Source: Cohnella endophytica (GTDB lineage: Bacteria > Bacillota > Bacilli > Paenibacillales > Paenibacillaceae). From it: a DNA stretch of 64,000 bases. Of the stretch, positions 43,007 to 52,056 are shown in pieces; the first letter of the stretch is position 1, and every line of letters begins with the position of its first letter. The stretch lies in NCBI RefSeq assembly GCF_003628305.1, contig NZ_RBZM01000006.1, positions 248,001-312,000 of the forward strand, given 5' to 3'. A program made the translations under genes and the position numbers. The notes under the pieces are model-generated. The model had not been told where the DNA came from. It saw nothing but the letters and a program-made list of their open reading frames with translations, and did no database searches.

Positions 43007-43966
43007 GTGGAAGGAGCCTACAAAACGAAGCTGAGCGAAAGCCAGCTGGAGCAAGCGATTCGCGCGATTTTCGACGAGGATATTGCGTCCTGTTCCGAAC
43101 TGACTCACGGATGGGCGAATAGCGCTTACGCCGTCGAGCTGGCGGGGGGCAAGAAAGTCGTTTTGAAGGCACGCCCTTCTACCGCAGTTCGGCTCATGAG
43201 ATGCGAAGTCGACACGATGAAGGCGGAAGTCCTGGCGATGAGACGGTTGGCCGAGGCGGACCCGACATTCCCCGCGCCGGCCATTTACGCTTACGACGAT
43301 TCCTTGGAGCTGCTCCCCGTCGAATATTTCGTGATGGATTATATAGAGGGAACGCTTTACAACCAAGTCAAATCCGGAATGCCCGAACAGGAAAGGAACG
43401 TCATCGAGTTCCAGCTCGGCCAGCTTAACCGACGGATTAACGAAGTCCGGGGAGATCAGGGATTCGGGTACTACGCGAATCCGGTACATACCTCGTGGCG
43501 GCGGGCATTCGCGGACATGATCCAAGGCGTGCTAGAGGACGGGAAAGAATCGGGCGTAGAGCTGTCGATTCCCTATGAGGAGCTGGAGAAGGAAATCGAG
43601 CGTCGCTTGCCCGCACTGGACGAAGTGATCGAGCCGCGCTTGGTGCATTGGGATTTGTGGGACGGCAACGTTTTCGTAAAGGACGGCAAAATCTCGGGAA
43701 TCGTCGATTTCGAGCGGGCGATGTGGGGAGAGCCGCTCATCGAGCAGTACTTCGGCAAATTCAATGCCTCGCCTGGATTCAGGGAAGGTTACGGATATCA
43801 TCCGTCGACACCGACGGAAATCGCGAGGAGAGAGCTGTACGATCTGTTCCTTGATCTGATTCTCTTCATCGAATGCCCGTTCAGGAAGTACGAGAACGAG
43901 GGACACGTCCAATGGACGCGCGATAACTTGGAAGAAGGCTTGAAGAAGTTTATGGCAACCGAATAG
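43007..43966 (+). CDS. Aminoglycoside phosphotransferase (APH) family kinase
   Basis: 319 residues from a GTG. The eukaryotic-kinase-like fold of the APH/choline kinase family is seen in the Brenner motif HWDLWDGNVFV (catalytic Asp) and the metal-binding Asp of GIVDFERAMWGEP; an N-terminal nucleotide-binding lobe has the Lys of KKVVLKARP. Such proteins phosphorylate aminoglycosides, sugars, choline or other small alcohols. The substrate cannot be told, and the neighbours (GH78 and a lipoprotein) do not settle it. Confidence 0.85.
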   Translation: MEGAYKTKLSESQLEQAIRAIFDEDIASCSELTHGWANSAYAVELAGGKKVVLKARPSTAVRLMRCEVDTMKAEVLAMRRLAEADPTFPAPAIYAYDDSLELLPVEYFVMDYIEGTLYNQVKSGMPEQERNVIEFQLGQLNRRINEVRGDQGFGYYANPVHTSWRRAFADMIQGVLEDGKESGVELSIPYEELEKEIERRLPALDEVIEPRLVHWDLWDGNVFVKDGKISGIVDFERAMWGEPLIEQYFGKFNASPGFREGYGYHPSTPTEIARRELYDLFLDLILFIECPFRKYENEGHVQWTRDNLEEGLKKFMATE

Positions 43967-44009
43967 GCAAAATGGAAAAATAGATTCAAACTCGCGGAGG
44001 CTCCCCTGT

Positions 44010-45398
44010 ATGTTTGTAAAACGTGGAATCATCATTATTTTCGCCATGCTCCTGACTACAGCTTGCCAGAGCCATGCGGCCGACCCCAATACTGAGAAGA
44101 AGGCGGCCAGCGCTTCGGCTTGGAATGGAGCAACCACGTCCCCTAGTGACTCTGTCCCTGCCTCGACCGACGCCTTCGAGGAGTCGACCTCCGCGGCCGA
44201 GAACGATGATAGCGTGACCATCAAAGACATAAGCAAGTGGGATCATCCCGTGAAGCAAGTGCTCGAAGGTCGCCGCGTTACGATTAACAGCGTCGTACTA
44301 AAGAACAACCGGACGTATCCGATTTTCGAGGTATCCCTTCCCTTCGATGCGGAAGACGAGGAAGGCAGGAACTTGCAATCGCTATTGAGCGATACTGCGA
44401 AGGCAAACGCCTTTTGGGACTTCCGGCTGATCGATAACGAGCGGAAGATGAATATTTCCGTCGTCTGCAACAGAATGAAGAAAACGATCGACAGTATGAT
44501 CCTGAACGGGAAGCCCTGGCAACCCGACGCGTGGCTATCAGGCCAAGAGACTGCAGATCCCATCGATTTATACCTGAATGAGGCGAACATCGACAAGGTT
44601 CAACTCAACATGCAAGCGAAGGGCGATCTGGACGGCGACGGCATCGACGAGGAGATCATTCTTTTCCGCGATCATTACTATGTAATCAAGCAAAACAAAA
44701 ATAAGTATGTCAATCTAGGCATGTTGGAAGATCCCCTTGAAGGGATTGAGCATACGAATACTGCGGTTACCGTTCAATCTTTGGATAAAACGACCGCGAA
44801 GTATGTCATCGTCTATGCAGAAAACAGCGGGTACGCCAAAGGCTTCACAATCTATCAACTGCATAAAGGCAAGGTCGAGGTTCTATTGAACAACTACCCT
44901 GATGCGACGAACGAAGGGGAACGTCTGCTCGAAGACATCGATAACGACGGTGTATTTGACAGCGTGTCCGTTTTCAACTACGGGGACTACCAGATGCATG
45001 TCGTCACCGAGTACAGCCCGTTCAATCTCTCTAACGTTCAAGCCACGCGCGTCGAATATGACAACGAGGAAGGACGATTTGTCTACCCAGGGAAGCCAGA
45101 AGAGGTCGTCCTGAATCTGATCGAAGATATGAACGACCGCGCAGCGTTCTACGATGAGATCAAACAGTTGGCGACTACGAAGCAGGCCCAACAATATGCC
45201 GTGGAAGTCAAGTTCTACACGCGCTCTCCGTATTTTACCGCGAGCAGCCTTCTCTTCGAGTTGTTCAAGGACGAAAACCTCCGGAAGGTGGTCAGGGTCG
45301 AAGGCAGCAGCTCGGACGAGGGAGAACTCTTTTTCACGCTAAAGCGGACCGGGGAAAGATGGACTGTGACGGAGATCTCGGATAAGGCGCCGAAGTGA
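44010..45398 (+). CDS. Lipoprotein with calcium-loop-like VCBS/FG-GAP motifs
   Basis: 462 residues. Lipoprotein signal ending MLLTTAC (Cys19) and a low-complexity linker to about residue 70. The central part has two acidic loops, GDLDGDGIDEE (about 207-217) and DIDNDGVFDS, of the type that bind calcium in FG-GAP/dockerin-like repeats. The C-terminal part (about 370-455) resembles a small alpha+beta domain (a possible NTF2-like fold). No enzyme motif. Exported and anchored to the membrane; function unknown. Confidence 0.8.
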   Translation: MFVKRGIIIIFAMLLTTACQSHAADPNTEKKAASASAWNGATTSPSDSVPASTDAFEESTSAAENDDSVTIKDISKWDHPVKQVLEGRRVTINSVVLKNNRTYPIFEVSLPFDAEDEEGRNLQSLLSDTAKANAFWDFRLIDNERKMNISVVCNRMKKTIDSMILNGKPWQPDAWLSGQETADPIDLYLNEANIDKVQLNMQAKGDLDGDGIDEEIILFRDHYYVIKQNKNKYVNLGMLEDPLEGIEHTNTAVTVQSLDKTTAKYVIVYAENSGYAKGFTIYQLHKGKVEVLLNNYPDATNEGERLLEDIDNDGVFDSVSVFNYGDYQMHVVTEYSPFNLSNVQATRVEYDNEEGRFVYPGKPEEVVLNLIEDMNDRAAFYDEIKQLATTKQAQQYAVEVKFYTRSPYFTASSLLFELFKDENLRKVVRVEGSSSDEGELFFTLKRTGERWTVTEISDKAPK

Positions 45399-45462
45399 GC
45401 CGCCAGGAACTATTTGAGGACGATTCCCGACAAGAGGAAGTAGCCAACTCGGGCAAACTATA

Positions 45463-45500
45463 AAGAGAGACGGGATGTAATTTCCCCGTCTCTCTTCGCG
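45463..45500. terminator. Terminator between convergent lipoprotein and GH2 genes
   Basis: AAGAGAGACGGG pairs with CCCGTCTCTCTT around a short loop. T's are limited on both sides, but it fills the convergent gap and may act on either transcript. Confidence 0.7.
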
Positions 45501-45507
45501 TTATTAG

Positions 45508-48258
45508 TTACCAATAGCGTATAAGCAAATCGATCGGATATCTGCCTGCGTTGCGTCCGTACAAGGCGAGACCTCCGGCGAGATCGGGGCTAGTTGCGCT
45601 GTCGACTGCCAATCCGAGCGTGAAACCGCCAGCCCTGATAATGGAGGGGATTAACCGGCTAGGCACCGTCACTCTCTGCAGGTAACCATAAGAGCCGGCT
45701 TCCTCTAAGCGGGTATCCTTCGACTGATAATGCCAAGTAAGCACGCCGCGACTATCCGCGGGATCGTCCGGCAAGTATCGCCGATCAACGGCTTGGCCGT
45801 CGATGCTGATGCATAACAGGGAAGGCTTTTTATTGTCGTCCGTCATGTAGTAGGTGTTCGGATTCGTATCGGGATCGGGTGTGACCCCGCTCATGAAGTC
45901 CAGATCGATGGCTACGGAGGTCGTTTTTTCCTTGTCTTTCTTCAGGACGACTTTGGCTCCGGCTTCGAAGACGATTTCCAGATTGCCGATCGCTGCGGAT
46001 CGAGCCGTCTGCGGCAACTTGATCTCATACTCGACGTAGCCCTCGGAGCCGCCGTTGATCTTATTCCCATTCAGCGCATGCCAAGCGTTCGGCCACTCGA
46101 TGCGCTCGTATTTCTTAACCGGAACGGAGAGCCATTGTCCTTCGAGATCGTAAACGCCGTCGGCAACGCCGCTCTGAACGTCGAACGTAATGAAATTGCG
46201 AGTAATCGCGATTCCTTGTTCGTCTCGGAGAACGACGGAGAATATGGCAACGGAGTCTACCGCGGGCATGCTCGTTTGTACGCTATCGAGCTCACGAACT
46301 CCATAATCGTTCCAGTCGATCGTTTGGGTACCTTGCTGAGCGATCATTCTTGCGCCTAAGTTGTCGTACGACAGCTCCCATTCCAAACGAAGCTTCCGTC
46401 CGTGATAACGATCGGAATAGCTGGAGCGCAGCATTCGGATCTCGACCGACTGCCCGGTTGCGACCGTCCGGGAAGGGGGGGCATCGAAGACGATGAAATC
46501 GGGCGAGTGCAGGTCGGCGACGGTCATGCCGCTAACGAAGTCCCCGTATCCGAAATCTTTGTCCGCGCCGTCAATACGATAGTACCCGTTATATTCGTTC
46601 ACGACGTCATGGAACTCGGTGAAGATGAATCCGCACATCTTGTCGTGGCGGCGGAACTCGTTCAGCATGTACTTGTATTGCCAGGCGATGTCGCTATCTC
46701 CGGCGCTGCCTTCTATGCCCCATACGGCGCCGCATTCGCTGTTCATGAGCGGCGCGTCGGACTGCACATTACCGCCGGTATAGTTGAATTCGGATCCCGG
46801 GAACGTCTTGTCGACGACTTCCTGAACGTGATCGCGAACGAGCTGGTAGCCGTTGCGATAGAAGTGCCACGTATTCAAATCGCTTTCCACGTGATCGAAA
46901 TTGCAAGGGGAGTTGTCTTCGATTAACCGCGTCGGATCTTCCGACTTCGCCCATCGGTACACCTCGCGGACCCATTCCTGCGTTTCGGGCAAGAAGCTTC
47001 GGACCTTGTCGCGCGTCGAGAACAATCCCCACGTTTCATTAAAGACGACCCAAGAAACGATCGAAGGATGATTGTAATCGCGGTTCATGATTTCGCGAGC
47101 TTCCGCTTCATAGGCCGTCCGAGCCGTCTCGTCCGGCTCGCCCCAGAAGCAAGGCATGTCTTCCATGACGAGAATGCCCAGCTTGTCGGTCCAATACAGC
47201 TTTCGCGGTTCTTCCGGCTTGATATGGATTCGCACGAAGTTCAGGTTCAGCCTTTTCAAGCGCCAGATTTCGTCCTGAAGCTCTTCATCCGACGGAGCGG
47301 TGAAATAGCCTTCCGGATAGAAAGCTTGATCCAGCGTTCCGTTCAGATAGACGGGTTTGCCGTTCAGCGTAATCCAGCGGTAATTTCGTTCGCCGTGGAG
47401 AACGGTTCCGATCTCGCGAATGCCGAAATACGTTCCTACCGAATCCGATCGGCCGTCGGCGGTTAACGTAATCGTTCCTTCATATAAATAAGGATCTTCC
47501 GGACTCCAGTGACGGGGCTCGGGTACTCGGAAACCGGTTTGGAAGTCATTGCGTCCTTCGCTCAACGCAAGCTTCGTCTCGTGCCGCACGGTTCCCTCTT
47601 CGAAGTCGAAGCATAACGTCGCTTCCCCTGAAGCGCTGGCGCAGATGGTCCCAGTAAGCTCGACCGTTCCGTCCAACCGCGTTACGAAGCGGGCGGATTC
47701 CAAGAAATCGGGCGCGCGGGTTTCCAGCCAAACGGTCTGCCAAATGCCGCGAATTTCGCCGTAGCCTTGCTTGCCTCGGGTCTGGTAAGCATGGTCGCGA
47801 TCCTCGGCCCGAACGACGATATGATTGATCTGGCCGGATTGCCACGCATCGGTAACGTCGAACGAGAATGCTCCGTATCCGCCCTCGTGGGAACCGACCG
47901 ATCGCCCGTTTACCCACACGTTAGCGGAATAATCTACCGCCCCGAAGTGAAGGAACAATTTCTCGCCGGAAGCGAGGTCGGAGTACCGAACGCTTTTGCC
48001 GTACCACGCGACGCCCTGACGGTTATCCCCGATTCCGGAGAGCGGGCTTGCCCAGGAGAACGGAACGACGATTTTAGCTTCGAACGATGCATTTGCCGCG
48101 TCTTGCCATTGCCGGGAGAGACCGAGATCTTCCTCGTCGAAGCGGAAATCCCACTCGCCGTTCAGATTCATCCACTTCGTGCGTTGCCAGTCGGGACGAG
48201 GGTGTTCGGGCCTAGGAATCGTCGTTGCGGGTATCGATGATTGTTGTGCTAGAGCCAT
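45508..48258 (-). CDS. GH2 family glycoside hydrolase with an extra C-terminal module
   Basis: 916 residues from ATG 48258, placed by AAGGATG nine bases upstream (an in-frame ATG at 48279 is possible). Sugar-binding jelly roll (about 10-185, NVWVNGRSVGSHEGG), Ig-like domain, then the TIM barrel. The acid/base is Glu408 (VVFNETWG); the nucleophile is probably Glu508 (MNSECGAVWG). Cytoplasmic, no signal peptide; a beta-galactosidase, beta-glucuronidase or beta-mannosidase type cannot be chosen. The last 180 residues (737-916) are not a standard GH2 part, and match the C-terminal module of the divergently encoded ArsR-type regulator. Confidence 0.92.
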   Translation of the reverse strand: MALAQQSSIPATTIPRPEHPRPDWQRTKWMNLNGEWDFRFDEEDLGLSRQWQDAANASFEAKIVVPFSWASPLSGIGDNRQGVAWYGKSVRYSDLASGEKLFLHFGAVDYSANVWVNGRSVGSHEGGYGAFSFDVTDAWQSGQINHIVVRAEDRDHAYQTRGKQGYGEIRGIWQTVWLETRAPDFLESARFVTRLDGTVELTGTICASASGEATLCFDFEEGTVRHETKLALSEGRNDFQTGFRVPEPRHWSPEDPYLYEGTITLTADGRSDSVGTYFGIREIGTVLHGERNYRWITLNGKPVYLNGTLDQAFYPEGYFTAPSDEELQDEIWRLKRLNLNFVRIHIKPEEPRKLYWTDKLGILVMEDMPCFWGEPDETARTAYEAEAREIMNRDYNHPSIVSWVVFNETWGLFSTRDKVRSFLPETQEWVREVYRWAKSEDPTRLIEDNSPCNFDHVESDLNTWHFYRNGYQLVRDHVQEVVDKTFPGSEFNYTGGNVQSDAPLMNSECGAVWGIEGSAGDSDIAWQYKYMLNEFRRHDKMCGFIFTEFHDVVNEYNGYYRIDGADKDFGYGDFVSGMTVADLHSPDFIVFDAPPSRTVATGQSVEIRMLRSSYSDRYHGRKLRLEWELSYDNLGARMIAQQGTQTIDWNDYGVRELDSVQTSMPAVDSVAIFSVVLRDEQGIAITRNFITFDVQSGVADGVYDLEGQWLSVPVKKYERIEWPNAWHALNGNKINGGSEGYVEYEIKLPQTARSAAIGNLEIVFEAGAKVVLKKDKEKTTSVAIDLDFMSGVTPDPDTNPNTYYMTDDNKKPSLLCISIDGQAVDRRYLPDDPADSRGVLTWHYQSKDTRLEEAGSYGYLQRVTVPSRLIPSIIRAGGFTLGLAVDSATSPDLAGGLALYGRNAGRYPIDLLIRYW
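45511..46050 (-). other. C-terminal module of the GH2 enzyme shared with the ArsR-type regulator
   Basis: Residues 737-916. Landmarks: GSEGYVEYEIKLP, LEIVFEAG, CISIDGQAV, SRGVLTW, FTLGLAVDSATSPD and GGLALYGRNAGRYPIDLLI. The regulator at 48405 has the same landmarks in the same order (GGSGYVEYYFP, LRLSAEV, AVWINGHLI, RKGVLTP, VVRLGVREDAENK, RGLNLFGERFGDYSQGLKL). The module is predicted to be a beta-sandwich with a ligand-binding look. Confidence 0.75.
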
Positions 48259-48283
48259 TTTCGGGCACATCCTTTTCATGTGT

Positions 48284-48299
48284 ATTATGAATTCATAAT
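48284..48299. promoter_or_regulatory. Perfect 16-bp palindrome, candidate ArsR-type operator
   Basis: ATTATGAATTCATAAT, 26 bases before the GH2 start codon and just downstream of that gene's predicted transcription start, facing the divergent ArsR-type gene. Winged-helix ArsR proteins bind AT-rich perfect dyads of about this size. Confidence 0.65.
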
Positions 48300-48312
48300 G
48301 TTGATTATTGTA

Positions 48313-48341
48313 ATCGTATAATATATATAGCGATTATGCAA
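48313..48341 (-). promoter_or_regulatory. Promoter of the GH2 gene
   Basis: On the minus strand TTGCAT (48341-48336), a 17-base spacer and TACGAT (48318-48313). Transcription would begin near 48306, immediately upstream of the palindrome. Confidence 0.55.
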
Positions 48342-48365
48342 TGATGTTTATTAAAAATATATACA

Positions 48366-48374
48366 TGGTATAAT
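48366..48374 (+). promoter_or_regulatory. Extended -10 promoter of the ArsR-type gene
   Basis: TGG-TATAAT (perfect -10 with TG extension) 31 bases before the ATG at 48405; a -35 box is not clear in the AT-rich sequence upstream. Confidence 0.55.
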
Positions 48375-48404
48375 GGACGGAATAGAAGTAGAGGAGAGGT
48401 TTAC

Positions 48405-49328
48405 ATGAACGGATTGCCGGACAACGTCAAGAAAATCGCGAAGATGAACGTTCAAGAGACAGCCAAGGCGTTATCCGGGGATCTGCGTTTGAGAATCGTC
48501 GAGGCCCTGGGGGAGCGGGAGATGAGTATTTCCCAATTAGCCGAACAACTCGGCGTGGCTCAACCGACGGTTACGATTAACGTACAAATGCTGGAGTCGG
48601 TCGGATTGGTCGAATCGAGGCAAGGGATTAACCGGGAAAAAATCTGCTTCCGTACGTACGATACGGTCGTATTGGATTTGCCGAAGAAGCCGGGAGAAGG
48701 GTTGCACGGCATCGAGGATATCCAGATGGGCATCGGGATGTATTCGTCGTGCGACGTGGATTCGCCCTGCGGCTTGCTCGGACCGGAGGACATGATCGGC
48801 TGTCCCGACGATCCGCGCGCTTTCTACGACCCGCAACGCGGCTCGACGGAATTGTTATGGTTCGGCGGCTCCGGTTACGTGGAGTATTATTTTCCGAATC
48901 CGGTGCCTCCGGGCGTCCGATTGAAGGAGCTTCGCCTCAGCGCCGAAGTATGTTCCGAAGCGCCGGGCTACGAGATGGAATGGCCCTCGGATATCGCCGT
49001 ATGGATCAATGGCCATTTGATCGGGGAATGGACGAGCCCGAGCGATTTCGGCGATCGCAAAGGAGTATTAACCCCGAGCCGATGGCTCGGAATGACGCAG
49101 TACGGCAAGCTGACGGAATGGGCGGTCGGCGAGAACGGCAGCAGAGTGAACGAGCGCAAAGGCGCGTCCGTCAAGCTCGCGGATCTCGGGCTGCACTTTA
49201 GCAAACCGATCGTCGTTCGGCTTGGCGTCCGGGAGGACGCGGAGAACAAACGGGGGCTTAATCTGTTCGGGGAACGTTTCGGAGATTATTCGCAAGGATT
49301 GAAGCTTTCGTTCGTTCATCAGGACTAA
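48405..49328 (+). CDS. ArsR-type winged-helix regulator fused to a GH2-type C-terminal module
   Basis: 307 residues. Winged helix at about 15-85: ALSGDLRLRIVEALGEREMS, then ISQLAEQLGVAQPTVTINVQ as the recognition unit. A Cys-containing linker follows (CDVDSPCG...GC, 115-133), which could hold a metal but has no known ArsR pattern. Residues 154-307 form a beta-rich module not usual in ArsR proteins, homologous by eye to residues 737-916 of the divergent GH2 enzyme. The simplest reading is a one-component sensor that binds the enzyme's substrate or product and controls the enzyme gene through the palindrome at 48284. GAGGAG lies upstream of the ATG. Confidence 0.85.
   Translation: MNGLPDNVKKIAKMNVQETAKALSGDLRLRIVEALGEREMSISQLAEQLGVAQPTVTINVQMLESVGLVESRQGINREKICFRTYDTVVLDLPKKPGEGLHGIEDIQMGIGMYSSCDVDSPCGLLGPEDMIGCPDDPRAFYDPQRGSTELLWFGGSGYVEYYFPNPVPPGVRLKELRLSAEVCSEAPGYEMEWPSDIAVWINGHLIGEWTSPSDFGDRKGVLTPSRWLGMTQYGKLTEWAVGENGSRVNERKGASVKLADLGLHFSKPIVVRLGVREDAENKRGLNLFGERFGDYSQGLKLSFVHQD
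48864..49325 (+). other. Putative ligand-binding module of the ArsR-type regulator
   Basis: Residues 154-307; see the matching module in the GH2 enzyme (45511-46050). It is about 26 residues shorter because the enzyme carries an insert (DFMSGVTPDPDTNPNTYY region) before the CISIDG strand. Confidence 0.72.
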
Positions 49329-49447
49329 TAGCAGAAACAACAAGCCAATATCCCAATCGCAAACTTTATGATCGTCTCCTTGTTCCGCGCGGATGTCGGA
49401 TTTACGCTTAAGAAGCGTTAAGTTCCGGCTAGGAAGGGGATAGAAAT

Positions 49448-50293
49448 ATGCAAACAATCGCGGTTACGGGCGGTAGCGGTAAGCTCGGGACGTGGGTCAT
49501 CGAGGAATTGATCTCCGAAGGGTATCGGGTCGTCTCGATCGACGAGAAAAGTTCCGACCGCGTCCGCTGCAAGCAATTAAAAGTGAATTTATCCGATTTC
49601 GGGCAAGTAGTCGGTGCTTTGCAGGGCGCGGATGCCATCATTCATCTGGCAGCCATCCCCGCCCCGATCGGTTTTACGAACGAGACGATATTCTCCAATA
49701 ACGTCCGATCCGCATATAACGTGCTGGAGGCCGCGTCGGCGCTCGGCATTCGTAAAGTGGTTATCGGTTCCAGCGAATCGGCATACGGCTTCTGTTGGTC
49801 GCCCGAACCGTTCTCCCCGGATTTCGTGCCGGTCGACGAGAGTCACCCGCTTGTTCCTCGCGAATGTTATGGTCTTTCTAAGGCCGTCGCGGAGCAATCG
49901 GGGGAGATGTTCAGCCGCAGAGACGGCATGCGGGTCATGGCGCTCAGATATGCCATGATCGTGGCGCCTCACGAATACAAAGGCTTAACCCCCGGCAAGC
50001 CCGAGCGATACTACAAAATGCTCTGGAGCTACGTCGATATTCGCGACGCCGTACAGGCGACTCTGGCAGCTCTTCGATCGGAAGCGGAAGGATTTCATGC
50101 GCTGAACATCGCGGCCGACGACTCGTTATGCGACCAACCGAGCGAACGCATTCTCGATGATTACCACCCCGAGATCGCGGAGCGGCGCGGGAAGCTTGAC
50201 GGCCGTGCCGGGATCGTCAGCAACGAAAAGGCGAAGCGCGTATTAGGTTGGAAACCGTCGTATTCGTGGGAGCAGTATAAGGAAACACTATAA
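49448..50293 (+). CDS. NAD-dependent epimerase/dehydratase (extended SDR)
   Basis: 281 residues. NAD motif TGGSGKLG (7-14), HLAAIP after beta-4, catalytic Ser in GSSESAYG and the Tyr141-x3-Lys145 pair in CYGLSK. Extended SDRs of this size include UDP-sugar epimerases and uronate dehydrogenases; the PFSPDFVPVDESHPLVPRE stretch resembles sugar-nucleotide or hexuronate enzymes. It lies between a GH2 regulator and a YesN/YesM system, consistent with sugar metabolism. Substrate unknown. AGGAAGGGG is upstream. Confidence 0.87.
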   Translation: MQTIAVTGGSGKLGTWVIEELISEGYRVVSIDEKSSDRVRCKQLKVNLSDFGQVVGALQGADAIIHLAAIPAPIGFTNETIFSNNVRSAYNVLEAASALGIRKVVIGSSESAYGFCWSPEPFSPDFVPVDESHPLVPRECYGLSKAVAEQSGEMFSRRDGMRVMALRYAMIVAPHEYKGLTPGKPERYYKMLWSYVDIRDAVQATLAALRSEAEGFHALNIAADDSLCDQPSERILDDYHPEIAERRGKLDGRAGIVSNEKAKRVLGWKPSYSWEQYKETL

Positions 50294-50418
50294 AGTTTTC
50301 TTTTGCCCCCGTGCAATCTTAAACTGCTTTCGTTATAGTACACTTGTAAGCGATTCCTAGAGATAGCTTCGTAGACGAATTCATTCGTGGAAGGGCTAGA
50401 CGCGGGAGGATGATGGGA

Positions 50419-52056
50419 ATGTTGCGCGCACTGATCGTAGACGACGAATTCGAGATTCGGGAAGGCTTGCGCAAGCGCATCCCTTGGGGCGACTACGGAA
50501 TCGAGGAAGTATTCGCGGCGGACGACGGGGATACCGCGCTCGAGATCGCGCTCGAGAAAAAACCGGATCTGATCGTTACCGATATTAAGATGAGCCGGAT
50601 GTCCGGTCTGGAATTTCTTGGATCATTATACGCCGAGGACGATTACCCCTGGAAAGCCGTCGTCATTAGCGGGTACGACGATTTCGATCTGGTCAAACAA
50701 GCTATGCAGCTTGGGGCGATGGACTATATTCTGAAGCCGATCAATACGGACGAGTTGGGCCGGATCGTGCGCAAAGCCACGGAGCAGATCACCCGCGAGC
50801 GGACGGACAAGATAAACCAGGCCCAATTGCGCAATCAGATGCAGCTGGCGGTGCCGAAGCTAAGAGAAGAGCTCCTGCGCGAGATTATAGAGCACGAATA
50901 CGATCCATACCGGGAGACGAGAATCTCGCATCGGCTTCATGCCCTTAAGCTGGAGTGGATGGCGCAGTTGCCGCTACTGCTCATGATCGTCGAGATCGAC
51001 GATCTGAAAGCCATTACCAACCAGAGAAATTACGTGAACGAAAAGGAGCTCGTGCTCTTCGGCTGCGGGAACGTCGTCCATCAGACATTGGCGGAAGAAT
51101 TCGCGGCGCCGTTCGCGTTGTTCAGCGATTCGAACCAACGCTGGGTCGCCGTTCTGAGCTGCAAGCAGCATGATCAACTCGCCGTGGGCAAAGCGATCGC
51201 CCAAGTGTGCATTCGGAGAATAAACGAATACGTAAAGGTCAAAGCAAGCATCGGCGTGAGCTCTTCGCCGAAGGAGCTTAAGCATATCCACGAAATTTTC
51301 CTCGAGACGGGGGAACTGTTGGACCAGAAAGCGATCTACGGCGGCAACCGCTTATTCACGGAGCAAGGCATAGAATTCGACGGGGAGCGTTCGGAGCTTT
51401 CTCTGCAAGAACCGGGCGAAGTCATCGATCTCGTGAAATACGGGACCAACGAGGACATTACCGCATCCATGAACGATTTCGTCGAGATGGTTCAGGCTTG
51501 GGGGTTGTTCGAGCTGAGGGATATCCAGCAGCAAATATTCAAGTGGCTGATGGGTATTTTTCGCGGGGCGGCGGCTTTGGGTTGGCCGAATCGGAGTTGG
51601 GAACGGAATCCAATCTCGATCTGGGAGCAGTTGGAGCAGTTCGATAATTTGCAGTCCCTTCGAATGAAAGCCGAACAATATTTGCTGGAGATGGCGGAAG
51701 ATTTCCGCAAAATGGCGACTTCCCCGGGGCAAATCGTGCTCGAGGCGGAAAAAATCATTCGCAATCGGTTTTCCGAGAATTTATCGCTGCAGATTGTTGC
51801 CGATGAGGTCCACGTGACTCCCGTGTGGCTGAGCAAGTTGTTCAAGAAAGAAAAGAAAAAGACGTTTCTCGAGTATTTGACGGACGTGCGAATCCTGAAA
51901 GCGAAAGAGATGCTGGGAGACGTGAAGTTCAAAATCTATCAAATTTCCTATCAAGTCGGGTACAAGGATCCGGTTCATTTTACGAAGCTGTTCAAAAAGC
52001 AGTCGGGCGTAACGCCCAAAGAGTACAGAAAGCAAAGGGGCATTGCCGATGATTAA
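50419..52056 (+). CDS. YesN-type response regulator with AraC DNA-binding domain
   Basis: 545 residues from ATG 50419 (GGGAGG nine bases upstream; two nearer ATGs are too close). Receiver with Asp55 (LIVTDIKMSRMSG), a long middle region (about 135-430) of YesN type, and a C-terminal AraC pair (LSLQIVADEVHVTPVWLSKL; FKIYQISYQVGYKDPVHFTK). It overlaps the YesM-like kinase gene by 8 bases. Such pairs control nearby sugar importers or glycosidases; here the closest candidates are the GH38 and SDR genes. Confidence 0.93.
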   Translation: MLRALIVDDEFEIREGLRKRIPWGDYGIEEVFAADDGDTALEIALEKKPDLIVTDIKMSRMSGLEFLGSLYAEDDYPWKAVVISGYDDFDLVKQAMQLGAMDYILKPINTDELGRIVRKATEQITRERTDKINQAQLRNQMQLAVPKLREELLREIIEHEYDPYRETRISHRLHALKLEWMAQLPLLLMIVEIDDLKAITNQRNYVNEKELVLFGCGNVVHQTLAEEFAAPFALFSDSNQRWVAVLSCKQHDQLAVGKAIAQVCIRRINEYVKVKASIGVSSSPKELKHIHEIFLETGELLDQKAIYGGNRLFTEQGIEFDGERSELSLQEPGEVIDLVKYGTNEDITASMNDFVEMVQAWGLFELRDIQQQIFKWLMGIFRGAAALGWPNRSWERNPISIWEQLEQFDNLQSLRMKAEQYLLEMAEDFRKMATSPGQIVLEAEKIIRNRFSENLSLQIVADEVHVTPVWLSKLFKKEKKKTFLEYLTDVRILKAKEMLGDVKFKIYQISYQVGYKDPVHFTKLFKKQSGVTPKEYRKQRGIADD

